Below, piece by piece: positions 9,713 through 19,228 of a stretch of DNA of 64,000 bases. The notes beneath the pieces are model-generated. The model was given only the letters and a program-made list of their open reading frames with translations. It did no database searches and was not told the origin of the DNA. The stretch comes from Stentor roeselii (Eukaryota; Ciliophora; Heterotrichea; Heterotrichida; Stentoridae), in contig RSEH01000202.1 in assembly GCA_006503475.1 (NCBI GenBank), forward strand, positions 24,378 through 88,377, in the 5' to 3' direction. Numbering within the stretch: the first letter of the stretch is position 1; the number at the start of each line of letters is the position of its first letter. A program made the position numbers and the translations under genes.

Positions 9713-10015
9713 ATGGCAGAAGCTTATCCTTTGATCCTTTGTCATGAAGTTTCACTTGAACACCCCCGCGCCACTGTTGTGGGAAATGTGGATGGGGCTC
9801 ATGAAAGAGGCGTTTTTCTTCTTGATAAGACTGGAAGAATTAGGTTGAATGGAGTGCCTACGTCGATTAAAGGACTTGTTGAAGTCTGGGGGGATGTGAA
9901 TCGAAATGGCGAACTTGACTGCAAGGGACATACAGTGTTTAATGATAGTGCTTTTGATTTTGAGTCACATGCGCAGATTATCGAGTATATGAGAAAGTTT
10001 CAAGACTTGTATTGA
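9713..10015 (+). CDS. Probable replication protein A 14-kDa subunit (RPA3-like OB fold)
   Basis: 100 residues, the expected size for RPA3. The pattern fits a single OB fold: N-terminal strands, then GLVEVWGDV, which aligns with the GIVEVVGRV strand of RPA3. The spacing to a terminal amphipathic helix (IIEYMRKFQDLY) matches the trimerisation helix of RPA3. RPA binds single-stranded DNA in replication and repair, and the small subunit helps hold the trimer together. Identification rests on pattern and length only. The ATG at 9713 follows a TTTATAAATAAACC element. Confidence 0.62.
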   Translation: MAEAYPLILCHEVSLEHPRATVVGNVDGAHERGVFLLDKTGRIRLNGVPTSIKGLVEVWGDVNRNGELDCKGHTVFNDSAFDFESHAQIIEYMRKFQDLY

Positions 10016-10495
10016 GCTTGAGTAATATAATTCAATTAATCAGGTTTTGAATAAGTTTAGTTAATTGAATTTAGATTGGAGAAATTTGAATAGAATAGAT
10101 AATAAGTAACTACTGAATCGAATTTTAATCTGATTGAATTTATATTTTTCTGATATTAAATGATGAGATTTATCATTCTGGCAGTAAGATAGAGAAACAC
10201 TGCTTAAATATTTCTCATTTTTCCCGCAATCTTCTTCTAAATTGGAAAACTCGATCTTTTTAAACCTGCCGTATTCAATTACCTGAAAATTATTCTAAAT
10301 TAAGCCAAAACCTTTAAGTGGCCTTAATTCAATCACCTATTCAACTCATTAACCCAATTTCTCCGCCACCTCAAAACCTTTAACCGTCACCTTGCCAGTT
10401 CAATCATTCACCAAAATTAATCAAAAAACCCAATCAAATCTTAACAACAGTCAAAATTCCCAATCAACAGTTGACCTTCTCTAATAAACCAAAAA
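10016..10495 (+). other. Intergenic region with C-rich, G-poor upstream tract
   Basis: 480 bp between the RPA3-like and Ulp1-like genes. The first 180 bp are AT-rich and otherwise featureless. About 10300-10490 is rich in A and C and almost free of G on the strand of the downstream gene. The same skew precedes several other starts in the window. No RNA gene or reading frame is seen. Confidence 0.5.
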
Positions 10496-11554
10496 ATGAA
10501 TCACCGAAGTCTCTGCCTACGAATTCCCACATCAAGCGAAATTTCAAGTCCATCAAAGCAAAAGTTGACCCAAAAGCTAGACCACAGCCATTCCTTATCA
10601 AAACCAACATCTCCTAAAGCGAAAGATCATTCATTTCAAAATATCTCCGAGACAAAGAAGTCAGCCTTTCACCGAATAACAGACCCGAAGTCTTTAAAGC
10701 TGATTTCACTTCCAAAGTTCATGACAACAAGCATTGAACTATCAAAATCCTTGTCTCCAAAATCAAAAAAAAGCAATTTTTTAGTGTCTTCTTCAGTCGA
10801 ATGTTTCACAGATTCCAGTTCTTTTCGACAGGAACAGCTTCGCTGTTCCAATCAAGTTTTTGAGCGTTCTGACTTTGTGAGTTCTATAAAAAGCACCCTG
10901 GAGCCAAATGAAGTGATTTTCAATTTCCATTCAAAAGAACTGACTCGAAGACAGCTTCAATGTTTGGTTCGTAATTGTGAAGTTGAATGTAAATTTATTG
11001 ATACTTGTTTGCTGATGTTTGAAGTGATGAATAGGAAAAGGTTCCAGAATAATGAAGCTTTTGACCGCGTTGCGATGATCCAGACTGACTTTTCAAGAGA
11101 AATTATTATGGGGGAGTCAGGATATCATTTCCCAAATATCAGAAATCTTTTAAAATATGAGTAAAAGTTACTCAGGTTCATCATTTTACCTGTTTTTTTC
11201 AAGACTTGGATGCTTGTAGTAGTTGACACCCGACATATCAATATGAAAATCTTTGGCTTGAGGGTGAATAATGAAACTGCTCTTCTTGTAAATCAAAAAA
11301 TCAAGGAATTCGTTGCATATGGTTTGAAAGTCTTTGAAAATAAAATATTTGAGATGACAAACTGGACAAATTTAGCATATAAAGTTGTAGAAATGGGGAA
11401 TATTAATGACTTTGATACTGGAATCGAGGTCTTAAGACAAGCTTTTCTTATCGCTGCTAATCCAAGTCAAGATTTAGCTGCTAAGTCTATACAAGACTTC
11501 AAAAGTTATCTTTTAAAATTGTTGTTTAAAAAAGGGTGCAAAGGTGTTGCCTAA
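10496..11554 (+). CDS. Ulp1/SENP-like (C48) pseudoprotease, one 15-nt intron
   Basis: Exons 10496-11160 and 11176-11554 join to 347 residues after removing a 15-nt intron, which otherwise creates a stop. The first 120 residues are Ser/Lys/Pro-rich. Residues about 150-345 follow the C48 SUMO-protease pattern: an IILPV strand, a Trp in TWMLVVVD matching HWxLxVVD, then WTNLAYKVVE and NDFDTG matching the Gln and DCG segments. All three catalytic positions differ: His is T232, the Asp of the YDS-type motif is G249, and Cys is T303. Trp, strand and spacing are retained. If the alignment is right, it is a non-catalytic SUMO/ubiquitin-like interactor. The gene model is stronger than the family call. 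Confidence 0.6.
11161..11175 (+). other. 15-nt spliceosomal intron (Ulp1-like gene)
   Basis: The sequence is GTAAAAGTTACTCAG, phase 2. Removing it joins two open frames and continues a conserved strand (KYE to FIILPV). If kept it gives an immediate TAA. Confidence 0.9.
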
Positions 11555-11610
11555 TCATCACTCCTACCAAGACTACAAGATTACTAAGTTTCAATTAACA
11601 TTAGAGTCTA

Positions 11611-14600
11611 TTAACTATTCCCACGTTTATGTGGTTTTTCGTTACGATCTTCATTTTTCGAGCTGCCTCTTTTGCCCAGATCAACTTCTTTATCAATAAA
11701 TCCCCAGAGTTTAACGAAATTTTCACTGGTGTTCGGCATTGGAGGGGGTGGAGGAAGAACTTCAAAGTAAATAACGCCTTTGTTTAATATCATATCAACG
11801 AACTTCAACTCAAGTAACTCTTGGATTTTGTTTCTGTCTTCAATGGCTTCTCTGATGATGTTTCCCAGGACTTCAACAGCTTTGTTTTCTGCGTGAATGG
11901 CGGCACTGATCCACTTTTCCATCCGATGATAGACTTTAGAGCTTTCTTGTTCTACTTCTCTTACCCTTGACTTGCTCCAGGACCGGATTCTTTCGATTCT
12001 AGAAGCGAAAACTTCTAGTTCTTTCTTTAGACATTCGTCCATTTCGAGCTCGGTTTCGGTTTTTTCGACTTTTTCTTCTTCTTTTTTGTTTTTTGCGTCT
12101 TTTTTCTGGGTTTTTACCTCTTTTGGGTCTTTTTCTTCTTCTGGGATCAAGGCGAAGGGCTGGATGTTTATTAGTTTTTCGCTTAGCTTGTCGATCATTT
12201 CGATTGGATTTGAACCTTCTAATGGTAATTCAATTATTGGAATTTCGCATTTAAAGAGCTTTTTTTGTTCGAGAGATGCGTAGTAGTCGGCGATTACTTG
12301 GCAAGCAGCGAAGTATTTGTGATATTCAGAGATTGCTAGTATTTGGAACTGTCCAACAATCAAATCAATATGCCCCTCAACATGTCCAGATTTCGTAATT
12401 TCTTTCAACTCCTCTTCAGCCTCATGTTGTCTCCTTTCAATAATATCCCATAACCCATTACACAAGTCTTCAGTCCTCAAATGCAACTCATTAACAGTAG
12501 CAGGGTCTTCACGCATATCAGGATTTTCATCAGAGAACAAGTTAAACATCTGTTGAAAGCCAATGATAATTTCCTGTTTTTCATTCGGTCGGGACAAAAA
12601 ATCAATAAAATCCAATTGTTGCGCTTTTAACACCCTGATAAACTGAGACCTTAAAAGTTTTTCCTGAGAGAAAACATTTAAAAAAACTTTCTTATAAGCT
12701 TCAAAAGCCGACTCCCAGTACTCCCAGATCCCTTTCACCTTTTCCTTCCTAACAACAACGACTTCTTTTTCCTCAGGTTCCGGTGCAAGTGCATTTTCCT
12801 TATCATCCTCTTCCAGCATTTTCTGACTTTCAATTTTCCTTCTTCCCTTCTCAAAAATCGCGAGTTCTTTAAGTCTAACAATTTCCTTTTCCTCCATTTC
12901 CTTGCGATTCTTTTCAGCATTAACAGCTTCAGAATGATTGACAAGTTTTTGAACAACTGCTTCAATTTCATCTCCTACTTCAATGATAGGCCGATGAGAG
13001 TTGACTTCAACAAGGCAAGGATTATCAAGAGTTTGAAAAAGACTGAACCAGTCCCTAATTCCTTGTTTTTGTGATTCAAATGCGACGATTCGATCAACGA
13101 TGCATCCTCGATGTTCTGAGAACTTGTCAACATTTTCAAGTCTTTCAATTAAAGGAGAACTATTGAAAGGTGGGACATCGTCTTCGACTTGATAGTCAAG
13201 ATGAGTTGCTGGGTCCGTCCTTCTGCCGAAGCATCTTCGAAGACACTCGTATTTTTCACAGTTAAGCAAAAGGACGTGGTCAAGTCCTGAACGACTGAAG
13301 CCCTGGACTTGTTCAAAGGGCCTGCTGGGAGGGAAGACCTGGGCAAGCAATTGTTGTTTTTTTAATAACTCGCTTTTTCCAGTGACCAGAGGATGGCGAA
13401 AGCCAGTCAACTCCCTTTCAAGCAACTCACATTGCCGCTCGGTCTGAGGAAAATCAACTAAAACCCACCCGTTTCCATCGCATTGTTGAATCTTCTTCAC
13501 AACTAGTCTCACCAAGTCTTCATCATCGACGACTCCTCCAGCAAGTAAAGGTAAAGTATCTACGAATTTAAGTAAATCCTTTACTTCAATGACTTCCACG
13601 TTGTATCTATTTTGAATCCTGCCAGCATGGCAGGATTTTCCTGAAAACGGGTAACCAATAAGAGCGATTTTCACAGGGAAGTCTTTTACGAGAGACTTGA
13701 AATCACTTCCAGTTTCAACAACATAACTTTTAACCATCATTTGCAAAATATCTCCGAACTTTAAGTTAAACTTGGCCTCTCCAGTCCATTGTCCCTTTGC
13801 ATATAAAAAGTTATGAAGTTCCTTAAGTGCGAGTTCTTCATCAGCAGGTGACCCGATAGAGACTCCAGCTTTAAACTGCTGAAGCCATTCAGCCATGAAC
13901 CTTTCATCGATGACTTCAGTGTCTTTTGTCTGTTGAAATTCAAAAACTTCTTCAGTGAGTTCAACGATAAGTTTGACAACATCTTCAATCATTTGCCCCT
14001 GCAAGTTGGTTTCTTGAGCATGAAGCTTTTTAAGTAAGTCGTCAGCCCTGGCGTCTTCAAGTTCCAGTTCAAGCCAGGTGTTGTCAACATGACGTTCAAG
14101 GACTTTCTGTTCTTTCAGCATCGCGATTTCAGCATCGTATTCTCTGCGCCTGTCGTAACGCATTTCGCGTAGTTTCCTCTGAGCGATGAAGAGTTCTGTA
14201 TAATGAGTGACTCTCCAGATGTCGCCTGCGATGTTTTCCTCGAGAGAACTGAGGACATCGAGTTTCTTCAGAGCTTGGACGTGTCTGTAGTCTGATTCTT
14301 TTGAATGCTCTAATTGTGTCAATTTCGCTGCCATTGTCCTTCTTTTTATGTCGCGTTGTTGGTTGGTACCTGGAAGAGAAGAGTAAAGAGGAAATGAGGA
14401 AAGACTTTGAGAAACTTGCTCTTTGTAAGGCTTCAGAGGAATGCCGAAGGACTTCATGGTCTTCTCGAATTCCTCGATATGGTTCATCGCATCAGTGCGA
14501 GTCTTCGCGTAGAAAGTGTCAGCTTTTGCTTGAACCTTTTCCACTTGTTTTAACTGAAAAACAAGTTCCATTTTTTCTCTTTTTTTCTTAACTTCCATGT

Positions 14601-15270
14601 TTTTCTTCCATTCCTGAACACCTTTTTGTTCCCAGTCTTCCATGAACCCTGCATTTCTCTGTATTTTATTAATAGAGGCTTTTCTTTTTTCATCTTTATT
14701 TTTCTTCTCAATTCCTTCTTCTTCTCTTTTTGCCTTTTCAGCTTTGACTTCGCTATTTTTCTTAAATTCCTCGAATTTCTGCATTTTCAGTTCAAGATCG
14801 ATTTCTTTTTGTGACTTGTTTAAGATTTGCAAACGAGTGATGATATTTTTTCTTTCCATTTCATCGAATTGAGGACGAGGTGGACGAATGCATTTAACAG
14901 GAGGTTGTTCTGCGACTTTTCCTGATTTTACAAGTTTGATATCGACAGGAGGTGAAGTTTTTTCAAGGGCCATCTTGAGTTGGTAGATCAACCCAATAGC
15001 TGCTCCTTGTTGTTTGTGGATTATCGCATTTATCACGTCTGTATCGAACTTCACGTTCAGTCCTTTAAACACGTCGATCATTCTCGCGTAGTTCGACAAG
15101 ACCTTTGTTTTTGAATGCCGGTCCGTGAAATCTTGGAAATTCGGCAGTTGGTTGAACTTGTAAAGCAACTCGCCCAGGAGGTAACCGTTGGAAAAGTCTT
15201 CTTCGAAGTTAGTCACTTTTTTAGATAGTTCGACTTCGCTGTTCAGCCAGGTTTCGAGTAAGTTAGCCAT
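11611..15270 (-). CDS. SPEF2/CPC1 homolog, ciliary central-pair protein
   Basis: 1219 residues. Residues 1-105 form the SPEF2-type calponin-homology domain (LETWLNSEVEL, FSNGYLLGELLYKFNQ). Charged helical and coiled-coil segments follow at 150-260 and 300-450. An adenylate-kinase-like NTPase domain starts at about 535 with a P-loop GYPFSGKS. Long acidic and coiled C-terminal regions include a polyproline patch near residue 1180. SPEF2 (Chlamydomonas CPC1) belongs to the C1b projection of the axonemal central pair and is needed for normal beating. It converges with the Ulp1-like gene with a 56-bp gap. The upstream side is G-rich on the plus strand and shared with the small gene at 15453. Confidence 0.88.
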   Translation of the reverse strand: MANLLETWLNSEVELSKKVTNFEEDFSNGYLLGELLYKFNQLPNFQDFTDRHSKTKVLSNYARMIDVFKGLNVKFDTDVINAIIHKQQGAAIGLIYQLKMALEKTSPPVDIKLVKSGKVAEQPPVKCIRPPRPQFDEMERKNIITRLQILNKSQKEIDLELKMQKFEEFKKNSEVKAEKAKREEEGIEKKNKDEKRKASINKIQRNAGFMEDWEQKGVQEWKKNMEVKKKREKMELVFQLKQVEKVQAKADTFYAKTRTDAMNHIEEFEKTMKSFGIPLKPYKEQVSQSLSSFPLYSSLPGTNQQRDIKRRTMAAKLTQLEHSKESDYRHVQALKKLDVLSSLEENIAGDIWRVTHYTELFIAQRKLREMRYDRRREYDAEIAMLKEQKVLERHVDNTWLELELEDARADDLLKKLHAQETNLQGQMIEDVVKLIVELTEEVFEFQQTKDTEVIDERFMAEWLQQFKAGVSIGSPADEELALKELHNFLYAKGQWTGEAKFNLKFGDILQMMVKSYVVETGSDFKSLVKDFPVKIALIGYPFSGKSCHAGRIQNRYNVEVIEVKDLLKFVDTLPLLAGGVVDDEDLVRLVVKKIQQCDGNGWVLVDFPQTERQCELLERELTGFRHPLVTGKSELLKKQQLLAQVFPPSRPFEQVQGFSRSGLDHVLLLNCEKYECLRRCFGRRTDPATHLDYQVEDDVPPFNSSPLIERLENVDKFSEHRGCIVDRIVAFESQKQGIRDWFSLFQTLDNPCLVEVNSHRPIIEVGDEIEAVVQKLVNHSEAVNAEKNRKEMEEKEIVRLKELAIFEKGRRKIESQKMLEEDDKENALAPEPEEKEVVVVRKEKVKGIWEYWESAFEAYKKVFLNVFSQEKLLRSQFIRVLKAQQLDFIDFLSRPNEKQEIIIGFQQMFNLFSDENPDMREDPATVNELHLRTEDLCNGLWDIIERRQHEAEEELKEITKSGHVEGHIDLIVGQFQILAISEYHKYFAACQVIADYYASLEQKKLFKCEIPIIELPLEGSNPIEMIDKLSEKLINIQPFALIPEEEKDPKEVKTQKKDAKNKKEEEKVEKTETELEMDECLKKELEVFASRIERIRSWSKSRVREVEQESSKVYHRMEKWISAAIHAENKAVEVLGNIIREAIEDRNKIQELLELKFVDMILNKGVIYFEVLPPPPPMPNTSENFVKLWGFIDKEVDLGKRGSSKNEDRNEKPHKRGNS

Positions 15271-15452
15271 TTATTATTGATTAGTAACTGAATGGATTCT
15301 TGATTTTTTGGGTAGCGTTGGAATGGGTTTTAAGGTCTTTTGTGGAAAGGTGGGGAAAGTTTAGAAGATTTTTAAGGGTTAAGGGGTTTTTTAGGGGGTT
15401 TTTTTTTAAGGGCTTTTTGGGGATGTTTTTGTTTCGAATGAGTTATTTAAAT
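15271..15452. promoter_or_regulatory. Divergent intergenic region, SPEF2 / small protein gene
   Basis: 182 bp separate the two starts. The plus strand is strongly G-rich near the SPEF2 side: 15301-15360 has 23 G and 2 C by hand count. Read on the SPEF2 coding strand this is the C-over-G skew seen upstream of other genes. No further motif was identified. Confidence 0.4.
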
Positions 15453-15734
15453 ATGAAAAATTTTTGGTTTTGTTGTTTTAAGGATTTGGAAGATGTTGAA
15501 AAACCGGAACAGAAGTCCACGAATGTTGATACTGAACTTACTATGACCGAAAAACTTAACATTGTCAAGGATCTGATTAGGAAATCGGTTGAAGAGTGCA
15601 AATCGAATAGGTTTGTGAAAAGAAACCGGCCTGAAGTTGTTATTGCTATCGACCATATCCCGGTATATGAAGATGTGGAAGGGCAGCTGAAGATTAAGAA
15701 GAATGAGTCAAGGAAAATAGTGTACACTGATTAA
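15453..15734 (+). CDS. Small unrecognised protein, 93 aa
   Basis: I do not recognise this protein. The ATG at 15453 follows TTATTTAAAT, the AT-rich context seen at other starts. An in-frame ATG at 15438 would add five residues, and more distant upstream starts lie in the G-rich flank and look unreal. The N-terminus is short, aromatic and Cys-containing (MKNFWFCCF) and could be a lipid or membrane anchor. The rest is charged, with a helix near 30-55 and a VVIAIDHIPVYED strand-like stretch. It ends 21 bp before the Sec24 start in the same direction. Confidence 0.5.
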   Translation: MKNFWFCCFKDLEDVEKPEQKSTNVDTELTMTEKLNIVKDLIRKSVEECKSNRFVKRNRPEVVIAIDHIPVYEDVEGQLKIKKNESRKIVYTD

Positions 15735-15755
15735 TTAATAATAAACCCCGGTAAA

Positions 15756-18035
15756 ATGATTCCAGACATGGGGATGTTCTCACATCTCCCCTACTCTAAA
15801 ACATCACCTCCCTCTTCAAAACCCCAATCAATTCAAACCGACTTCGATCTAACCTCAGAGAGTCTCTATCGTCCCCTTGCAAGCCACACAGAATCTCCAA
15901 TAAAATTCATTCCATACGGTCAATTGCCTCCAGTTCCCGACAGCAATTTTTCAATCCAAGAAAAATCTCTTTCATCTCCTCGTCTAATGCGAATGTCATT
16001 AAACTCGATCCCAATCAGTCAATCCCTTCATCATTCATCAGGCCTTCCATTCACTTGCATCCTTCAAGGTTTAAGCGATTTAAGCCCATCAGACAGCGAG
16101 ATCAAAAGAGTGAGTTACAACATTTACAGATGCATCAATTGTTTCGGGTACATAAACCCAAATTTCTCCTTTTTCAACAACGATCGAAAAATAATGTGCA
16201 ATTTATGTGAAAGTATCCAAAAAGCACCTGAAGAGGTTTTTTGCAATGAAAGAATAGAAACGTCTTCAGGGACTTATGAGTTTAAAGCAGGTCCTGAGTA
16301 CTCCTCAGGGACGGGTAATAAGCAGGTTTTTTTACTGGTACTTGAAAGGTCACTAGAGTCTTCAAGACTTGGAGTCTTTCAGCAGGTCCTGACGAGTCTT
16401 GCTAGTCTTATCGATATTCTCCGCCCTGAACTTTTCCTATCAATTTCTTTTTACGACAGTGAAGGAATCAGCTTTTTTCGAGGAGGGTCAAGACTCATTG
16501 AAGTCAGGTACCCTGTGAGTCAAGAAGCTTTCAGTACCGAGAACTGGGAAAATTTCTCTTTTAACGTGGGAAGTCAAAGTGAAGCCTTGAAAGAAACTCT
16601 ATTGAAAATTTTAGACCTTCATGAAAATCTTGAACTTTCTTCAGGTTCAATAAGTTTCGGTCATGTTGTAAGGACAGTTCAGTTGTTTTTAGCCTCGAAC
16701 GGTGGAAGGGCCTTGTTTTTTTCCTCAACTTTTGGCAACCGTGGGTCAATTAAGTTGATTCAATCAACAGGAGTGAAACCGATTCACGACGTGCCTGATA
16801 AAGTTTATTCTCCAGACCCTCAGTACTCAATTCTCGCTAATCTCTGCCTTGATTTGACTATCGACATTTTCGCTTGTACTGAGTCAGTGTTAAACATTCC
16901 AAGTTTATCAGAACTTTGCAATAAAACAGGTGGCGACTTTTGGTACTTTCCAGGATACTCCAGCTTGAAAGATGGAGAAAGACTGCATTTTTACCTGTCT
17001 AGAGTCTTAACTCGTCAACAAGTCTCTCAAGTCAAGTTGCGGGTTCGATGTTCTTTTGGGATTTCTGTTGAGTCTTTTATTGGAAAATTTCATCGTAAAG
17101 GACTTGAAGTCCAACTTGCGAATCTTGACTCAGATAAAAGCATTTGTGTCAAGTTCAGGTATGACTCGACGTTGACTGAGGAAAAAGACTACTTCATTCA
17201 AATCGCGATGATTTTCACGAACTCTGCAAGTGAGAGGATCGTCAGGGTGTTCAACTCAAAAGTTTACACTACTCACAATTTTTATAATATCTTCCAAAAT
17301 GCAGATATTGATGCTATTGTTAACTCGAAAATGAAAATCGCGGCTTCTGGAATTTTTCATCTTTCACTCAATCAAATTCGTGCCGATGTTCAAAGTGACT
17401 TGATTAAACTCATGAAGTGTGCACGGGAAGTGGGAACTGATAAGAACTATTCAAGAGTTTTACTACCTGATAGTTTGAAACTGCTTCCTTTGTATATGAA
17501 TTCTATGCTGAAACTTCCTGGTTTTACTGTCGGTGTCGCTAGTTTGGAGTCAAGAGCTTTTTCTTTATCTGCTGTTCTTTCGATGACTGTTCTTCAGTCA
17601 AGACTCTTGCTTTACCCGAAGGTTTATCAGGTGGATTTGGAGAATTTTTCAGTGAACCCTAAGCAACTGTTGCCTTGTTCACTTCACAGTTTAAAGGAAA
17701 ATTCAGTTTATCTGATAAATAACGGTGATGTGGTTCTGGTATTTGTGGGAGAATCAGTGTCTCAGGACTGCTTTCTCAGGATTTTTCAGAGGAATGATGA
17801 AGAAAACACCGGTTTTGACAGAGAAGAATTTAAGAATTTCACACAAATTGTTGATTATGTCACTCAGTTAAACCCCTCCTGGCATTATTCACTTTATTTC
17901 CACTTCCAAGGCACGAGCAGTGATTACATGATCAGAAGATTGATGGTCGAGGACAACCTGGGCCCTGAAGTCAGCTACCCGGACTACTTAAGAAGACTAC
18001 AGAAAAACCTTATTAATTTAATGGCAGGTGAATGA
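15756..18035 (+). CDS. Sec24, COPII coat cargo-adaptor subunit
   Basis: 759 residues. A variable N-terminus precedes the Sec23/24 zinc finger C126-X2-C129-X18-C148-X2-C151 with the characteristic YINPNFSFF between the pairs. The vWA-like trunk (about 185-420), beta-sandwich, helical region and C-terminal gelsolin-like domain follow in Sec24 order. Sec24 pairs with Sec23 in the inner COPII coat and selects cargo at ER exit sites. The N-terminal low-complexity region is shorter than in animals. The start follows CGGTAAA. The stop is TGA, only 9 bp before the DUF2804 gene start. The 15-mer at 16668-16682 resembles an intron but encodes a conserved trunk helix. Confidence 0.9.
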   Translation: MIPDMGMFSHLPYSKTSPPSSKPQSIQTDFDLTSESLYRPLASHTESPIKFIPYGQLPPVPDSNFSIQEKSLSSPRLMRMSLNSIPISQSLHHSSGLPFTCILQGLSDLSPSDSEIKRVSYNIYRCINCFGYINPNFSFFNNDRKIMCNLCESIQKAPEEVFCNERIETSSGTYEFKAGPEYSSGTGNKQVFLLVLERSLESSRLGVFQQVLTSLASLIDILRPELFLSISFYDSEGISFFRGGSRLIEVRYPVSQEAFSTENWENFSFNVGSQSEALKETLLKILDLHENLELSSGSISFGHVVRTVQLFLASNGGRALFFSSTFGNRGSIKLIQSTGVKPIHDVPDKVYSPDPQYSILANLCLDLTIDIFACTESVLNIPSLSELCNKTGGDFWYFPGYSSLKDGERLHFYLSRVLTRQQVSQVKLRVRCSFGISVESFIGKFHRKGLEVQLANLDSDKSICVKFRYDSTLTEEKDYFIQIAMIFTNSASERIVRVFNSKVYTTHNFYNIFQNADIDAIVNSKMKIAASGIFHLSLNQIRADVQSDLIKLMKCAREVGTDKNYSRVLLPDSLKLLPLYMNSMLKLPGFTVGVASLESRAFSLSAVLSMTVLQSRLLLYPKVYQVDLENFSVNPKQLLPCSLHSLKENSVYLINNGDVVLVFVGESVSQDCFLRIFQRNDEENTGFDREEFKNFTQIVDYVTQLNPSWHYSLYFHFQGTSSDYMIRRLMVEDNLGPEVSYPDYLRRLQKNLINLMAGE

Positions 18036-18044
18036 TTTATAAAT

Positions 18045-19187
18045 ATGAAACTCTGGGCTAAAGTCCTCATCTTCGCCATCTTCATCGCCGTCATCGACAG
18101 ACTTTTCATCACGGCTCCTGAAAGTTCAAGACTTGAAACTTCTCTGTAATTTTCAAGCAGTTATCAGCAAAACCTCGATTTGAAAGTAGGAAAAGTTCTG
18201 ACTTCTGAAGGAAAGTTGCAGTTTTCAGGGTATTCCTCGTTTCCTACACTTACCTGGGACCCAAGTAGCATTGAAAGTAATATTTTCAAGGTCTGGCGGT
18301 ATAAGAAATGGGATTTTTACTCGTTTTACCTTCAGGACCTGACGTTATGTGTAGCTTTTGCAGACCTCTGGTACATAAAAAACGCTTTTATCACAATTTA
18401 CCAGAAAGGTCAATCTCCAGTGACCTACGAAAAAGTGATTCCAAGCTGGGAAGAGAGTAAAATCTCAGAAACATCTTTAAAAGGTACAACATTTTACAAC
18501 TCTTCCTCATTTTTCTTACTTTTCACGAACAATCACGAGAACTTCAAACAAATAATCGCTAATCACAATGACATCGAGATAAACTTACAGTACCGAAAAG
18601 ATTCTGACAATCAAGGAATGGTTTATTTAGGTCCTTTCAACTCAGACCATTCTCAGTTTTTTTACTCTCACAAGCAATACAACTACCTGGTTGACGGGTA
18701 CGTGAAGATTGGAAAAAACGAACATATCATCAGTCAAGAACTTGGAATGATGGACTGGGGAAGAGGCCTCTGGCCTTATCATGGAGGGTGGATCTGGGGC
18801 TCTGGACTTGGAAAGGTCAACGGCGTTCATGTTGGACTTAATGTTGGAGAACTGCCAAAGGACCGCGCTGCTGCTGAGGCTTCTGATGATTGTATTGTTA
18901 TTGGCAAGAGAATGATTAAACTTGGAGTTGTTTTGTTTGACCAGAAGGAAAATAATACTTTGATTTGGGATTTTTATACTGTGAATCAACAACCTGATAG
19001 TAGATTTGCTGCTATTAAAGGAAAGTTTGTAACTGAAACGACTTTTAATAAAGAAATCAATCTTTGGATTATTAAGTCGAAATTACTGCAACTTTTCGGA
19101 AACTTTGAAGGGGTTGTCATGACTTTAGAGGAAAAATTCGAGTTTAAGATTCGTGGAATTGTAGAAGTTCATGAAAGTCGTTGGTAG
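18045..19187 (+). CDS. DUF2804 family membrane protein, one 15-nt intron
   Basis: Exons 18045-18145 and 18161-19187 give 375 residues. The first exon supplies an N-terminal hydrophobic segment (about 5-22, KVLIFAIFIAVIDRLFI), probably a signal anchor. The body matches the DUF2804 pattern: a DWGRGLWPYHGGWIWGSG core (about 240-260) followed by VGLNVGELP and a KLGVVLFD strand. The function of DUF2804 is unknown. A lipocalin-like, lipid-handling beta fold has been suggested for similar sequences, which I cannot verify here. The start ATG follows TTTATAAAT, 9 bp after the Sec24 stop. It converges with the CDPK gene over 41 bp. Confidence 0.75.
18146..18160 (+). other. 15-nt spliceosomal intron (DUF2804 gene)
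   Basis: The sequence is GTAATTTTCAAGCAG, phase 2. Removing it fuses the hydrophobic N-terminal exon to the DUF2804 body. Retention gives a TAA immediately. Confidence 0.88.
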
Positions 19188-19228
19188 ATAATAGAAAAAC
19201 ATTAATAAACTTCCACCCTAACACCCAA

